Below, one piece after another: positions 1 through 10,065 of a stretch of DNA of 64,000 nucleotides (position 1 is the stretch's first letter; each line of letters begins with the position of its first letter). Source of the stretch: Ceratodon purpureus (lineage: Eukaryota > Streptophyta > Bryopsida > Pseudoditrichales > Ditrichaceae); assembly GCA_014871385.1 (NCBI GenBank), contig CM026431.1:13979594-14043593 (forward strand). Direction: 5' to 3'. The translations under genes and the position numbers were made by a program. A model generated the notes under the pieces. The model was not told the origin of the DNA, did not search any database, and saw only the letters and a list, made by a program, of their open reading frames with translations.

Positions 1-1330
1 ATTCCCTTGGGATTATGCAATTCATGGGAGGAATAAAACTCAAATCATTGTTTTCATAACAAATGGTCCAATTCTAATTTCTCATGGCTGGTTTAGAGTT
101 ATTTGAAATATAAAGACTCTCCTTCCTCTTTAATGTCTTTTATTTTACAAACTTCCATACCGTAGTACTGTGTTATCATTAAAAATAAAATAAAAAATCA
201 CTAGCTCACATTATGAGATGAGGAAGGGATAATAGTAAAAAACAAAATTAAAACATAAAACATTCAACCGTCAATGAATATTGCCAATTTGTGAACGACT
301 GTAATTGAAATCATTGTTTTTAGAAACAATTCTAGTTTCCAACGCCCAGAATTGAGTTGTACCTTGCAACTTATATGAAATAAAATAAATAAATTAGGTA
401 ACACATTTACATTATACTCTATACAAATATATGTTTATTCATATACACTTTAACGTAAATATAAATATGGAATGGGATTCTAACTTGTACAATGTATAGT
501 ACATACGTACAAAAGTAAACACTTACTAATGACACAATGAGAGAATTTAACAAGCACGAATGAGAGAATTTAACAAGTAAAATGGTGGAATAGTGGTCGA
601 ATTAGTAAAATATACTTTAACATGGGTCATGGAGGAAATAAATCGAAATACGAACGTTCAAAACGATATGAAAGGAAGAAATTCACGAAATGACATTTAT
701 GGAGCTTCGAGGGTTGAAGTTCTAAATTAGACAAATTAGACGTTAAAAAAAGGGCATAAACTAGAGGGGAATAAAGTTTAAACATAGAGTAAAATAAAGA
801 AGAGGTAAATGAAAACAATATTCGAAAGTGGAAATTGTATAGAGGGAGGAACGTTAAAAGTACATAAAGAGATGGTAACTCGAATTAAATTGATAATATG
901 AAGCCGTTTAATGAAAGTATAATAGAAGCACTTATGTATTTAAAAAAACAAAAATTCAAAGCGGAGAATAAGAAGACGGTCCACGGAGAACTATTTAGAT
1001 TACAATTTCTGAAACAAGTTTAGATGACTTCGATTTCTGCAAGGAACTTTTGGAGTGCGATGATAGACCACCTTGAAATGCGTACGATAGAAACAACAGA
1101 AATAATGATTCGAATAAATGACACATACATTAACTTCAGTGGAGCGTACGGAATAATGACTCGTTGAAGAATTTAGATGCTTTGCATACCATGAAGTATT
1201 TTAATTCGTGTTTACATTAACTGCTGTTCTCATTTGAATTGGTGAAAGAAATTAACAGGTTTAGTGTAATATGTGGTCGGAAGATGTAGCATTATATGTT
1301 TTTTTCATTTGTATTTTAAAAAAGGGGGGG
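1..1330. other. AT-rich spacer, no gene seen
   Basis: This stretch is AT-rich and has stops in all frames. I see no conserved protein, RNA gene or terminal repeat in it. A 63-aa open frame on the minus strand near 627-818 has no protein-like character. The stretch ends abruptly at the start of the GC-rich block near 1330. Confidence 0.6.
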
Positions 1331-1900
1331 GAGGGAAATTTCCCGCGGCCGCGACGGCCTCGTCCCCACGGTCGGGGGCCGTTTCCACGGCCGTGGGCCG
1401 TCTCCGCGAGGGCCCGTCCGCGGGGACGGCCCTTCGATCGCGGCCGTGATCGAACGGCCGTCGCCTTGGAGACGGCCCCGATCGGACGGCCGCGGGCTGT
1501 CGCCGACGGTGCCGTCCCCGCGGCCGTCTCCAAGGCCGTCTACGCGGCCGTCCCCGTGCGGTCGGCCGCCATCGGACGGCGACGGCCGCGGGGACGGCCG
1601 CGATCGGAGGGCCGCAAGCCGCCCCCTCGGGGGCCGTCTCCAAGGCCGTCCCCTCGGCGACGGCCTTCATCGGACGGCCGTCGCCGAGGACACGGCCCGA
1701 TCGGACGGCCGCGGAGGCACGGGCCTCCGCGGCCGTCGCCGTGGCCCCCGACCCGACGTCCCCCAACGGCCGTCGTCAGGTTCGGGACGACGGCCATTGG
1801 CCGCGGCCGTAGGATCGGGGGGCGACGACACTAGGCTCGGGGGGACGGCCGTAGGGTTGGGGGCCGTCGCCATATATGGCGACGGCCGTCCCCCACTTCC
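1331..1900. repeat. GC-rich subterminal repeat block (left)
   Basis: About 570 bp of CpG-dense sequence is built from irregular repeats of GGCCGTC, GACGGCC and ATCGGACGGCC on both strands. It contrasts sharply with the AT-rich flank. Several overlapping open frames run through it (for example 1271-1834 plus), but they are Arg/Pro/Gly-rich by-products of the repeats. The motif style matches the block at 10066-10650 more closely than the regular tandem array at 9065-9497. Confidence 0.8.
1862..1887. repeat. 26-bp perfect palindrome
   Basis: The two arms GGCCGTCGCCATA and TATGGCGACGGCC form a perfect palindrome with no spacer, extended by further near-symmetrical G and C runs. It lies at the inner edge of the left GC block, about 240 bp before the RING ORF start. 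It could be a transposase or regulatory binding site, or a structural by-product of the inverted GGCCGTC repeats. Confidence 0.75.
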
Positions 1901-2126
1901 TCACTTCACTCTCCTCAATAGTCCCTCTCCTATTGCTACAGTTTCCCAATTCACTTGGGGGCTTGTTGGTACGTGGGGGTGAGGAGATGGGGGTCCCTTT
2001 TTATTGTTGGGGGGGGGGGGGGGAGTTTTTGAATTTTCTGTATTCGTTATTTTGTAAACGTCATTTATCAACTCCTTGTTTTCTTTAAAACAAAACCAAA
2101 TCGTTTTTGTTTAAAACGAGGTTACT

Positions 2127-5100
2127 ATGGCGGATCCGGAACATGATGAGATTGGAGGAACCGGGAAGAGGAACAGGCCGAAGGGAATGTGCCACAACTT
2201 TTCTTGGGAGATCCTAGACAACAAAAACATTGTAGCAGAAGAAGGCTGGGAATCTGTAGGGGAGATTTTCTGGACTTTCAAGGAGTGCAAGAAGTATGTG
2301 AAGATGTATCACATTGACAAGTTATGGCCCCGAGAAGAACACGAGATGAACACACGGACTTTTAGTTGCAAGCCCTGGTTATGCATGGATGACCATTTCT
2401 TGCATCGGGCATATGAAGTCTGGACTACTATGTTTGGGCAACGGAAGCCCAGCAAAGGCCATTTCAATTATACCATTTGTAGTATGGTATATGCGGAGCT
2501 AATATTGAAGCGGAAGATTAGTTGGTGTACGTACCCCACTACGAAAGACAGGCCGTTGCAAATTGGATGGATGGTAACAGACATTCCGGATTTATATCTG
2601 ATCGATCCTTTGCAAGCACAGAAGGTTGTAGCGGAGTTCCGAAAGCGGCAGTGGCCACATCTAAAGAGCTTTCCGAAGAATGAAGTAAAAAAAGTACAGA
2701 ATGAAACTCCGCATCGTCCAGAGGAAAAGAAGCCCGTTGCCATTGCCAATGTGATCGCTACGATGTTCCCCGTTGCCACAGAAACTAATGCCCCTACTAT
2801 TCCTAGAGCAGACCTGGAAATCACAATGAAATCTTCCAACGATACAAAGGGCAAGGCAGCCGTAGATGAGGTGGAAGTGGAGGTGGACAATGACTGCTCA
2901 ACACATCTTACGGCTGCGGAAGCCGGATGCTCCAACTCTCGTTCAGTGGATGATGGTCCAAGTTCCTTGGCAATAGTACAAGTGCCTACCGAAGAGAATA
3001 GCACAAAGGATGCAGTTCATTCCATTTCGGAGATTATGGAGCTGGTGAAGTCGATGCCAAACAATGAATCATTGAAGGAGTTACTAGATTTTAGCACCAA
3101 ATTGACGGAGGTGTCCTCTGATGAACAGCGTGGGGGCTTAGAGAATACCACAGAGGGAGACGCTGCAACAAGAACCACGGAGGAAGTGCAACAAATTCAT
3201 AATGTGTTGAAGATTGCACACACCCTGAAAGAAGGGGCTTCCGTATTAGGCGCTATGGCACCAGATCTCATAAATATGGCTCATGCATTTGGAAGTATCA
3301 CTCCGGGCATGATACAGGGTGCCCTTGGCTTTGACACTTTGGCATCTTCCATTAAGCCTCTTCTGGAAGACCGTGTGAAGTTAGGCGAAGAGAACGTGGC
3401 TCTGAGTAAGGATTTAATGGATGCAACGGAACAAATCAAGAGTTTGACAAGAAGGTTGGACCATGTGAAGATGAGTTTTTTTGCACAATTGGAAGAGTGC
3501 AAAATCTACCACCCGGTAGAGAAGGAGAAAAACAAAACAAAAGAAGTGAAGCCTACGGTGAAGAAGGAAGTGGTGAAGGTGGAAGGAAAGGATCGTATCA
3601 TTGAAGTACTGAGCGATGGTGAGGATTCCGATGACCTTGGCCTTTCTAAATTTTCAAATAAAAGTGGAGATGGGGCCACACAAGGGATGGCATCTCAGAA
3701 GTCTAAAATGACATCTGGTCCAGTTCCATTGGACATTGGCTCTAGCCAAGCAACACCAGGACATGAGGATAGAGGAAAAGGGCCAATGGATGATTCAATA
3801 GAATTAGACATTCTTTTACGGGATTTGGAGGTGGCTAGAAGGGAAAGAGACGAGGCCCGTACGGAACTGGAAAGGCTGAAGACCACCATAAGGATGGTTG
3901 ATGATACACCATCTTCCATAAGGGCATTATCATGGCTTGGTTGGGTCCACAAACTACGAGATAAGGAGACAATAGTCTCTAGAGCACAACAGGATATGAA
4001 GAAATGTGCAATTACTTCTATGGATGTCGAAGAAGCTATCCAATCATCTTTACAGAAGTATAACGAGGCAGCAGCCAAGGGCGGCGAGGATGCTACAAAA
4101 ATCACGATATGGCGCGATGTAGGAGAAATGATGGAGCGCACATTACATAGTTCCAAAAATAAAGAAGGGGTCATTGACTGGGCGCTAGAGGTCGAGGAGG
4201 GGTGGATGCCGTACGATGTACTATCATCTCATTTGGATGAATCGAAACGTGTGGTTATCCATACCCGCAAACCGTCGGAGGAATATTCGAAGGAAACGTG
4301 TCCCATCTGTCAACAATATTTTGGGCCGGAAGGGGCCTTTGAGATGGGAAATTGTAATCACAAGTTCCACATAACCTGCATCGCGAAGGCTGCTTTAAAC
4401 AACAAACAGTGTGTTATGTGTCGCTCCCCAATTAGTTCACGTTTTTACGAGATGCTGGGACTACAACACGTGATGCCGCCTGGGCATGAGTTTGATCGGT
4501 GGAATTTACCACTAGACCAACTACCTAAGAAAGAGCTGAATTATTATGATTGGGGCAAATCACTGGCTTGGAACCCGGAGACAATGACTCACCAACTATC
4601 TACGGCTAACGATGCCGGAATGGACGATTTTTCATGGATGACTCACGACCATGAGGTGGAGATGAGGGCAAGTGAAATTCCGGATGCCAAGGACCGAGAA
4701 TTTTTTTGTAGGAACTTCGGTGGACATTGGAGTATACATCGCAATCGCTTCTTCCGGTTTCCAAAACCGGAAGTTGTGGTAGATGCCGACGGTAAGAGAA
4801 GAGAAGTAGAACGGGACTATGGCCAACTTGATGAGTACAAGATGTATGACAGAACCCCGGTTGGTAGGGCACTTGTATTGGCCAAACTAGAAGAAGCCAT
4901 TCAGCATCGTCGCACTTTTACAGAGGAATCCTTCAAATATTCGGACCTAGACTACTGGGTGATCACTAAGAAGTTTGACGATGCTCTTCATAAAATAGTT
5001 AACGACTGGAGGAGGGCACTTCGTGCGGAGGATAATTCCTCTCGTTGGTCACGCAATAGGATTGAGAAGATTGTGCAAGAAACAGTAGCCAAGATTGACA

Positions 5101-5297
5101 AGGCAAAGGAGTTGTGGAACGGGAAGAATTCCAAGAAGCGCAATCGAGACAACCCTTATGAAGACGATCCCGAATGGGGGGAAGATAATCGTCGTTCTTT
5201 GGATCGCGTGGAAGAAGAATATCGATCGGGGGGTACGATTACACATCCAAGCCAGCGACGCCAGACTCGGAGGTCAAATGCAAACAATGGACGTTGA
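2127..5297 (+). CDS. Transposon-borne RING-H2 finger protein (1056 aa)
   Basis: A single open frame of 1056 codons. Residues about 725-767 form a RING-H2 finger with the spacing C-x2-C-x14-C-x-H-x2-H-x2-C-x10-C-x2-C, beginning CPICQQYF. Known RING-H2 domains bind two zinc ions and usually recruit E2 ubiquitin-conjugating enzymes, so an E3 ligase role is plausible but inferred. Before the finger lie Glu/Lys-rich, coiled-coil-like stretches (about residues 400-470 and 560-600). After it is a long charged C-terminal part ending in Arg/Asn-rich sequence. I recognise no catalytic transposase motif. It faces the hAT transposase tail to tail with 460 bp between, and both lie between the same GC-rich blocks, so it is probably an accessory gene of that element. 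The start is the first ATG after a stop-rich leader. A host gene that happens to lie here is the main alternative. Confidence 0.75.
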   Translation: MADPEHDEIGGTGKRNRPKGMCHNFSWEILDNKNIVAEEGWESVGEIFWTFKECKKYVKMYHIDKLWPREEHEMNTRTFSCKPWLCMDDHFLHRAYEVWTTMFGQRKPSKGHFNYTICSMVYAELILKRKISWCTYPTTKDRPLQIGWMVTDIPDLYLIDPLQAQKVVAEFRKRQWPHLKSFPKNEVKKVQNETPHRPEEKKPVAIANVIATMFPVATETNAPTIPRADLEITMKSSNDTKGKAAVDEVEVEVDNDCSTHLTAAEAGCSNSRSVDDGPSSLAIVQVPTEENSTKDAVHSISEIMELVKSMPNNESLKELLDFSTKLTEVSSDEQRGGLENTTEGDAATRTTEEVQQIHNVLKIAHTLKEGASVLGAMAPDLINMAHAFGSITPGMIQGALGFDTLASSIKPLLEDRVKLGEENVALSKDLMDATEQIKSLTRRLDHVKMSFFAQLEECKIYHPVEKEKNKTKEVKPTVKKEVVKVEGKDRIIEVLSDGEDSDDLGLSKFSNKSGDGATQGMASQKSKMTSGPVPLDIGSSQATPGHEDRGKGPMDDSIELDILLRDLEVARRERDEARTELERLKTTIRMVDDTPSSIRALSWLGWVHKLRDKETIVSRAQQDMKKCAITSMDVEEAIQSSLQKYNEAAAKGGEDATKITIWRDVGEMMERTLHSSKNKEGVIDWALEVEEGWMPYDVLSSHLDESKRVVIHTRKPSEEYSKETCPICQQYFGPEGAFEMGNCNHKFHITCIAKAALNNKQCVMCRSPISSRFYEMLGLQHVMPPGHEFDRWNLPLDQLPKKELNYYDWGKSLAWNPETMTHQLSTANDAGMDDFSWMTHDHEVEMRASEIPDAKDREFFCRNFGGHWSIHRNRFFRFPKPEVVVDADGKRREVERDYGQLDEYKMYDRTPVGRALVLAKLEEAIQHRRTFTEESFKYSDLDYWVITKKFDDALHKIVNDWRRALRAEDNSSRWSRNRIEKIVQETVAKIDKAKELWNGKNSKKRNRDNPYEDDPEWGEDNRRSLDRVEEEYRSGGTITHPSQRRQTRRSNANNGR

Positions 5298-5757
5298 GTA
5301 GAGTATTTACGTTGGACATGGTACCCGCATTACTACGGTTAATGTGACAATACACTGGGTGATAGTCGTATTTAGAGCAGTATATATATATATTGGTTGC
5401 GGAGCCCGGTGTATGGACTTTACACTACTTCTATATGTACTTGCAAAAATTACCTCTGGTTTTAATACAATTTCATTTATGTTTTATTGGAGTTGCATTT
5501 GTGTTGAAAGAATTGTTAGTACTTAGATGCATCGAACTTCATATGTAGATTGTGTACATTCATTACGAGAAAGAAATTGCGAGAAGTACAATCAAAGTAA
5601 AAATAAGTACACAATGTGGAGGACAATATTGAAGAGGCAAGCACCACCGCTTAAATGAGATATAATATGATAATGGTTTCTAGAAATGGACATTCATAAA
5701 AGAGTGGCATTCTAGGGTGGTGCACTGGAAATGCCGCCTTCTAACTATCGTGTCCAA
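5298..5757. other. Spacer between convergent ORFs
   Basis: About 460 bp separate the stop codons of the RING and transposase ORFs. It is AT-rich with no long ORF of protein-like character and presumably holds both 3' untranslated regions and poly(A) signals. I can assign no specific terminator. Confidence 0.6.
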
Positions 5758-8700
5758 TTAGGCCACATAATCGCTGTCGTCCTTCACTTCGGCCCCACTA
5801 GGACCGGAAGAATCGTATTCGTCATCGCCATCGCTCTCGCGTACCTTCTTCACCCTCGCCTTACTCTTCTTCTTTGACTCGAATGGGTTCAGGAATTTCT
5901 TTGGGCCATTCGGGTCATCCAAAGGAGTTTTTGGCCTACCAGGATTGAAAGCCAACACCTTCTGAGTCTTGTCTACAGCCTTTCGCTTGGACGTGGCTCT
6001 AGCAGGGGGTTTCTCAGGAAATATGTCCGGTTTTCCCAAAGCCAACTTCGGCCCAAAGAGATTCCCAATTGGAAGTCCGTCATCAGTAGAGAGGAGGCCC
6101 GGGTCCGCTTGTCGGGTTATGACCAATCTCTTCCTACATTTCTCCGCTACTTCAGCAGCCTTAGCATCTGCCTTCATTTTTTTAGACAACTCAACCAACC
6201 TCGTGGACGATTCGAACCCACCAACTTGGACCCTAGTCTTTGCAGTTCCAAACAATGTGCGAGATGCACCCGATACGGGTACGGGCACATCCTCCTTTGT
6301 AGTGGGTGGAACCATATCGTCCTTCAGGCGGTTGAAGTTTGGAGAAACAACCTTAGAAGTATCAATGGTGGGGTCTCCCTCTTTCTTTGGTATGACCAAA
6401 TCCACGGTAGTATGAGAGGATCCTCCCCGGAGAATCTTATCACTGTTTAATAAACCGTCTCCATTCAAAAAAGAGGAAAGAGGAATCGTATCCTCCTCGT
6501 TGGTACCTTCTTCTTCGACATCATCATACTCGAAAGCACGCTCCATTGGCGCAGGAGAACAACGGGATTTTCCTTTCGGAGACACCTCAAGGTCGTCGAC
6601 TGGGGCCTCGATGGGGGGGTCAATTGATAGATCATCGAAGGGTAGATCAACATCAGACTCACTAGAGTAGTCAACATCCTCGGTTTCCACGGCCTTCGGA
6701 TCCTCCTTCCCCTCCAACTCCCCGTAGAACCTGCCTAAGGCACTCAACTTGGACTGGGAAATTATCTTGGAATTTGTATACACAAACACGAGGTCATTAG
6801 CCCTCTCCGGAAGTAAACGGTTTCGCTTCCTGTCGTGGACAAAGGAGTAGCTACTCCAATTCCGCTCGCATGAAGAAGAAGACAGGGGCTGAGCTAAAAT
6901 CCTTTTTGCAATTGGGGAAATGAATTTACCAGCGGATCCGTATATATCCCACCAACCAGAAGGCGGCAGTTGTGACTTAGAGGATTCACGTACGTCACGA
7001 AACGGAGGATAAGCTTCACGAAATGCAAAGAACTCTTCTATGACCACTTCCTTCAGTGTCGGAGGAGCCATCGACAACAAGACCTCCTTCGCCGATGCCA
7101 TTGCATCAGTATCATTGCGAAGGTCCTCATCGTCAATAAGATAAGGGTTTAGAAGCGCAGCAGCACACTGTAAGGGTGATTTAATCATGGCTTTACGCTC
7201 GTAAAATGAGTCCTCGCAGTAATCAGCATTGTCTGAGTCTAGTTTGAAGGGCTCATGGCGTAAAGAGAGAACATGCTTCTCAAGGTTGCGGAGAACAACG
7301 TAGGCTTTACCCAATGCCGATTCCTTTGCATCAAACTCTCGTAGGGCATATACAACGGGACTCGTCATCCACTTGAAGTTTGCACATTGCTCCCAGAAAA
7401 CGTCATCCAAGACAACCCTCTTAACATCGCGTGAGATCTTCGCTTTGTCACGGGCAGATAAGGTCTTCTTCGTTTCGTAGTTTCTCCAGTCAGGATCCAC
7501 AACGCTCTGCTCCAATGCTCCTCGAACCTTCAGTAGACGCGAAATCATAATGTAGTGCGATGCGAACCTAGTCTGACCAGGCATCAGCAAGCTAAGTTTT
7601 GCCTCGTGCTTTCGAAATACCGAGAGTGGCATTTGCCTTATCTTTATGAACTTAACCAAGTTCTTAGCCCGATCTAGGAGCTCCTTCACCCACTTCATCT
7701 TACTCCAATCCTCCAACAAAAGGTCCATCGCATGGGCAGCACATCCTTGGACAAATATGGATGGATAGAGTGCTTGGACCAACTTTCCGGCATTAAGCAT
7801 CACCGGAGCATTATCGTAGCATACTTGAATGATGTTCTGTTCTCCAACTTGTTGGATAAACTTCTCAATGACGGTTGCTACGAAAACAGCATCCTTCTCT
7901 TTCCCACTCGTGTCAACGGCTCCCAAGAATAACTCACCAGCTGGAGATACCAGCATTGCGTTTATTAGAGGGCGACTGCTTACAGAAGTCCACCCATCCA
8001 GGGCCAACGTTCCCCCGTACTTCCTAACACTTGAAAAAATCCTATCATTCAAGGAAGTCTCCAAATCAGTCCTTGCTTGGGCTAGTAAATTTGTTCGGAG
8101 ATGGTGGTAAGATGGAGGTGTGTATGATCTCTTCATGTTGGACGTCTTCAACACCGCGTCCTTGAAAGAGGCACTCTGAGCCACGTTAAACGAGATACTG
8201 TTCTCGTAAAAAAATGTGGCCCATGCTTTGTCGCATTCCCGCCTCTGAGTCTCTTCGAAGCCCTCTTGAAGGGTAGATTGCCTCTTTGCCTTCAAAGGAG
8301 GAAACGGTCCACTACCTTCCCCCGGAAAAGTGGAAATGAAAGGTACACCCTCACCAATTAAAACGGGTTCATTCTTCGGAGTTGAAACCCGGGATCCAGC
8401 GCATGAGTCCACATCCATGGGAGTGTTCACTCTCGGGGATATATTGCCACGAGTCACCGGGGAAGTACTCTGCTCCGACATGAATATTCTGGAGTCGTTA
8501 GGGAATTTGCCACCGCAATTCTTGAACAAGGACAATATAGCGGGTGACAAATTAGTGCAACGACCTACTCCACTAGTCCGTACCCCTAGAACTTTGTCAT
8601 AGCCCAAATGACTGAGCATCCGCTCAATCCTCTTTGCGAAAGTGTTCTTGCATAGCATACATTGAACCATCTCAGTCTTCTTCTTCTCCGCATCGCTCAT

Positions 8701-8838
8701 ATGGACTTCGGTATACCATGGGGAGTAACTTTTAGACGCCATTGGTGCACTTGATAGATCGCCCGGAAAAACTTCAAAAAATCGGGGTACCACGTCCTCA
8801 AGAGAACTAGAGCCTCCGAAGAAGCTCCAATTCAACAC
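5758..8838 (-). CDS. hAT-family transposase (DUF659 type, 1026 aa)
   Basis: A single 1026-codon frame. Near the N terminus a BED-like zinc-finger candidate has C60-x2-C63 and H77. Residues about 205-450 match the DUF659/hAT transposase core: D281 in the LALDGWTS motif and D342 in the VCYDNAP motif are the expected RNase H-fold acidic residues, followed by the GCAAHAMDLL motif. Residues about 625-695 are the hAT C-terminal dimerisation region, including SSSCERNWS with E658 as the candidate third acidic residue. The remaining 330 residues form an acidic then Lys-rich tail. hAT transposases cut and paste the element and make 8-bp target duplications. No frameshift or stop interrupts the frame, so it may be active. 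An in-frame Met at residue 33 is an alternative start. Confidence 0.9.
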   Translation of the reverse strand: MLNWSFFGGSSSLEDVVPRFFEVFPGDLSSAPMASKSYSPWYTEVHMSDAEKKKTEMVQCMLCKNTFAKRIERMLSHLGYDKVLGVRTSGVGRCTNLSPAILSLFKNCGGKFPNDSRIFMSEQSTSPVTRGNISPRVNTPMDVDSCAGSRVSTPKNEPVLIGEGVPFISTFPGEGSGPFPPLKAKRQSTLQEGFEETQRRECDKAWATFFYENSISFNVAQSASFKDAVLKTSNMKRSYTPPSYHHLRTNLLAQARTDLETSLNDRIFSSVRKYGGTLALDGWTSVSSRPLINAMLVSPAGELFLGAVDTSGKEKDAVFVATVIEKFIQQVGEQNIIQVCYDNAPVMLNAGKLVQALYPSIFVQGCAAHAMDLLLEDWSKMKWVKELLDRAKNLVKFIKIRQMPLSVFRKHEAKLSLLMPGQTRFASHYIMISRLLKVRGALEQSVVDPDWRNYETKKTLSARDKAKISRDVKRVVLDDVFWEQCANFKWMTSPVVYALREFDAKESALGKAYVVLRNLEKHVLSLRHEPFKLDSDNADYCEDSFYERKAMIKSPLQCAAALLNPYLIDDEDLRNDTDAMASAKEVLLSMAPPTLKEVVIEEFFAFREAYPPFRDVRESSKSQLPPSGWWDIYGSAGKFISPIAKRILAQPLSSSSCERNWSSYSFVHDRKRNRLLPERANDLVFVYTNSKIISQSKLSALGRFYGELEGKEDPKAVETEDVDYSSESDVDLPFDDLSIDPPIEAPVDDLEVSPKGKSRCSPAPMERAFEYDDVEEEGTNEEDTIPLSSFLNGDGLLNSDKILRGGSSHTTVDLVIPKKEGDPTIDTSKVVSPNFNRLKDDMVPPTTKEDVPVPVSGASRTLFGTAKTRVQVGGFESSTRLVELSKKMKADAKAAEVAEKCRKRLVITRQADPGLLSTDDGLPIGNLFGPKLALGKPDIFPEKPPARATSKRKAVDKTQKVLAFNPGRPKTPLDDPNGPKKFLNPFESKKKSKARVKKVRESDGDDEYDSSGPSGAEVKDDSDYVA

Positions 8839-9064
8839 ACTTCTGAACGCCGCCGTTCACCATGCAACAGATACACACGTATAGTAGTGGAACTAGTAGC
8901 ACATGGAGTACAATTCAGAAGTGTAATGGCAACTTTCAGGAGGGGTCTTTTATACTCATTCCCTGAAATGCCAAGGGGTAAGCCCTAAAAATCAACGGAG
9001 GACGGCCGTCGAGGCCGTAAGTCAACGAGGGGCCGTCCGATCATGGACTGTCACGGCCGTCGAA
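8839..9064. promoter_or_regulatory. Transposase upstream region (presumed promoter)
   Basis: About 225 bp lie between the transposase start and the tandem GC array. It has ordinary base composition with a TATA-like stretch near 8949. As the 5' flank of the minus-strand transposase it probably holds its promoter; no specific site can be proved from the sequence. Confidence 0.35.
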
Positions 9065-9497
9065 GGGGCCGTCGCCGGGGACGGCCCCCCCCGCACCGCG
9101 GCGACGGCAAGGGGCCGTCGCCGGGGACGGCCCCCCCCCCCCACCGCGGCGACGGCAAGGGGCCGTCGCCGGGGACGGCCCCCCCCCCACCGCGGCGACG
9201 GCAACGGGGCCGTCGCCGGGGACGGCCCCCCCCACCGCGGCGACGGCAAGGGGCCGTCGCCGGGGACGGCCCCCCCACCGCGGCGACGGCAAGGGGCCGT
9301 CGCCGGGGACGGCCCCCCCCACCGCGGCGACGGCAAGGGGCCGTCGCCGGGGACGGCCCCCCCCACCGCGGCGACGGCAAGGGGCCGTCACCGGGGACGG
9401 CCCCCCCCCCCACCGCGGCGACGGCAAGGGGCCGTCCCCGGGGACGGCCCCCCCCCACCGCGGCGACGGCAAGGGGCCGTCGCCGGGGACGGCCCCT
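9065..9497. repeat. Tandem array of ~45-bp GC-rich hairpin units (about 9 copies)
   Basis: Near-identical units of 43-48 bp repeat about nine times plus a partial copy. Each unit contains the inverted pair GGGGCCGTC...GACGGCCCC, then a C-run of variable length, then CACCGCGGCGACGGCAA. The C-run length is the main difference between units, which suggests slippage. Every unit can form a strong hairpin. Long frames on both strands (for example 9043-9597 plus, 9051-9722 minus) are artefacts of a GC-rich repeat without stop codons. Its position beside the transposase promoter and near an element end fits hAT subterminal repeats. Confidence 0.9.
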
Positions 9498-9579
9498 TCC
9501 CGACGCGTCCGACGGCCCCCCCCGCTCCGCGGCGACGGCCGCACCCTCCCCCGCAACCCCTCCGCCGCGTAGAAGATGT

Positions 9580-9601
9580 GGTTTCACCCCGGGGTGAAAC
9601 C
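9580..9601. repeat. 22-bp perfect palindrome
   Basis: The arms GGTTTCACCCC and GGGGTGAAACC are exact reverse complements with no spacer. The palindrome sits between the tandem GC array and the candidate right terminus near 9711. Confidence 0.8.
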
Positions 9602-9639
9602 TATGCGGGTGATTTTTTTTTTCTAAGTCACAGGACGTC

Positions 9640-9711
9640 CCCTGGCGCTGGCGGACGTCCGCGGACGTCCCCACGTCCCGAGCGTCCCGGACGACCGTGA
9701 CAACCCTGATT
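9640..9711 (-). repeat. Candidate hAT terminus 1
   Basis: Read on the minus strand this begins CAGGGTTGTCACGG and continues with several GGACGTCC-like motifs. CAGGG at the tip is characteristic of hAT termini. The sequence beyond it (T-rich) shows no clear 8-bp duplication of any left flank. It shares CAGGGTT, GGACGTCC and GGGACG-type motifs with the second candidate terminus about 1.05 kb downstream. Confidence 0.45.
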
Positions 9712-9911
9712 TTTTTTGTCAAGGTTGGACGAGGGGAGGAGGGGAGGGGAGGCAGTTTCTAGAGAAAACCCAAGAGAAGAAGGAAGGCCTTGCGAGACCC
9801 CACCTCCACACGGACGGGGGGCCGTCTCCACGCCCGTCAGCGGGGTCGGCCCCCCCCCGTCTCCGCCGACGGCCGACCCCTCAACTCCCCGAAATCTCGA
9901 AATTCCCGTAG

Positions 9912-10022
9912 CTTCTTCAAAACTTGTTCAAATTGGACTTATGAGACGTTTTTTGACATCTACAGGAAATGTAGATGCCAAAAAACACCTCATAAGCCCA
10001 ATTTGGATACGTTTTGAAGAAG
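9912..10022. repeat. Long foldback: ~53-bp inverted arms, 4-nt loop
   Basis: The left arm starts CTTCTTCAAAAC and the right arm ends GTTTTGAAGAAG. They pair over about 53 bp with a handful of mismatches and a loop of about four bases (GGAA). It stands out as an AT-rich island inside GC-rich transposon sequence. It could be a small foldback element, a hairpin that yields small RNAs, or a structural terminus. Confidence 0.8.
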
Positions 10023-10065
10023 TTATGAAGATTTTAAGCTTCGGGTTTTTTTTTTTTTTTATAAT

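Noticed and set aside
1261-1982. Several overlapping ORFs (up to 187 aa) on both strands
   Set aside because: They are translations of GC-rich GGCCGTC repeats, rich in Arg, Pro and Gly, with frames open on both strands at once.
9065-9497. CRISPR-like array appearance
   Set aside because: Units are contiguous hairpin repeats without unique spacers, and the genome is a plant nucleus.
9022-9831. ORFs up to 223 aa in the tandem GC array
   Set aside because: The array lacks stop codons in most frames on both strands; the products only mirror the DNA repeat.
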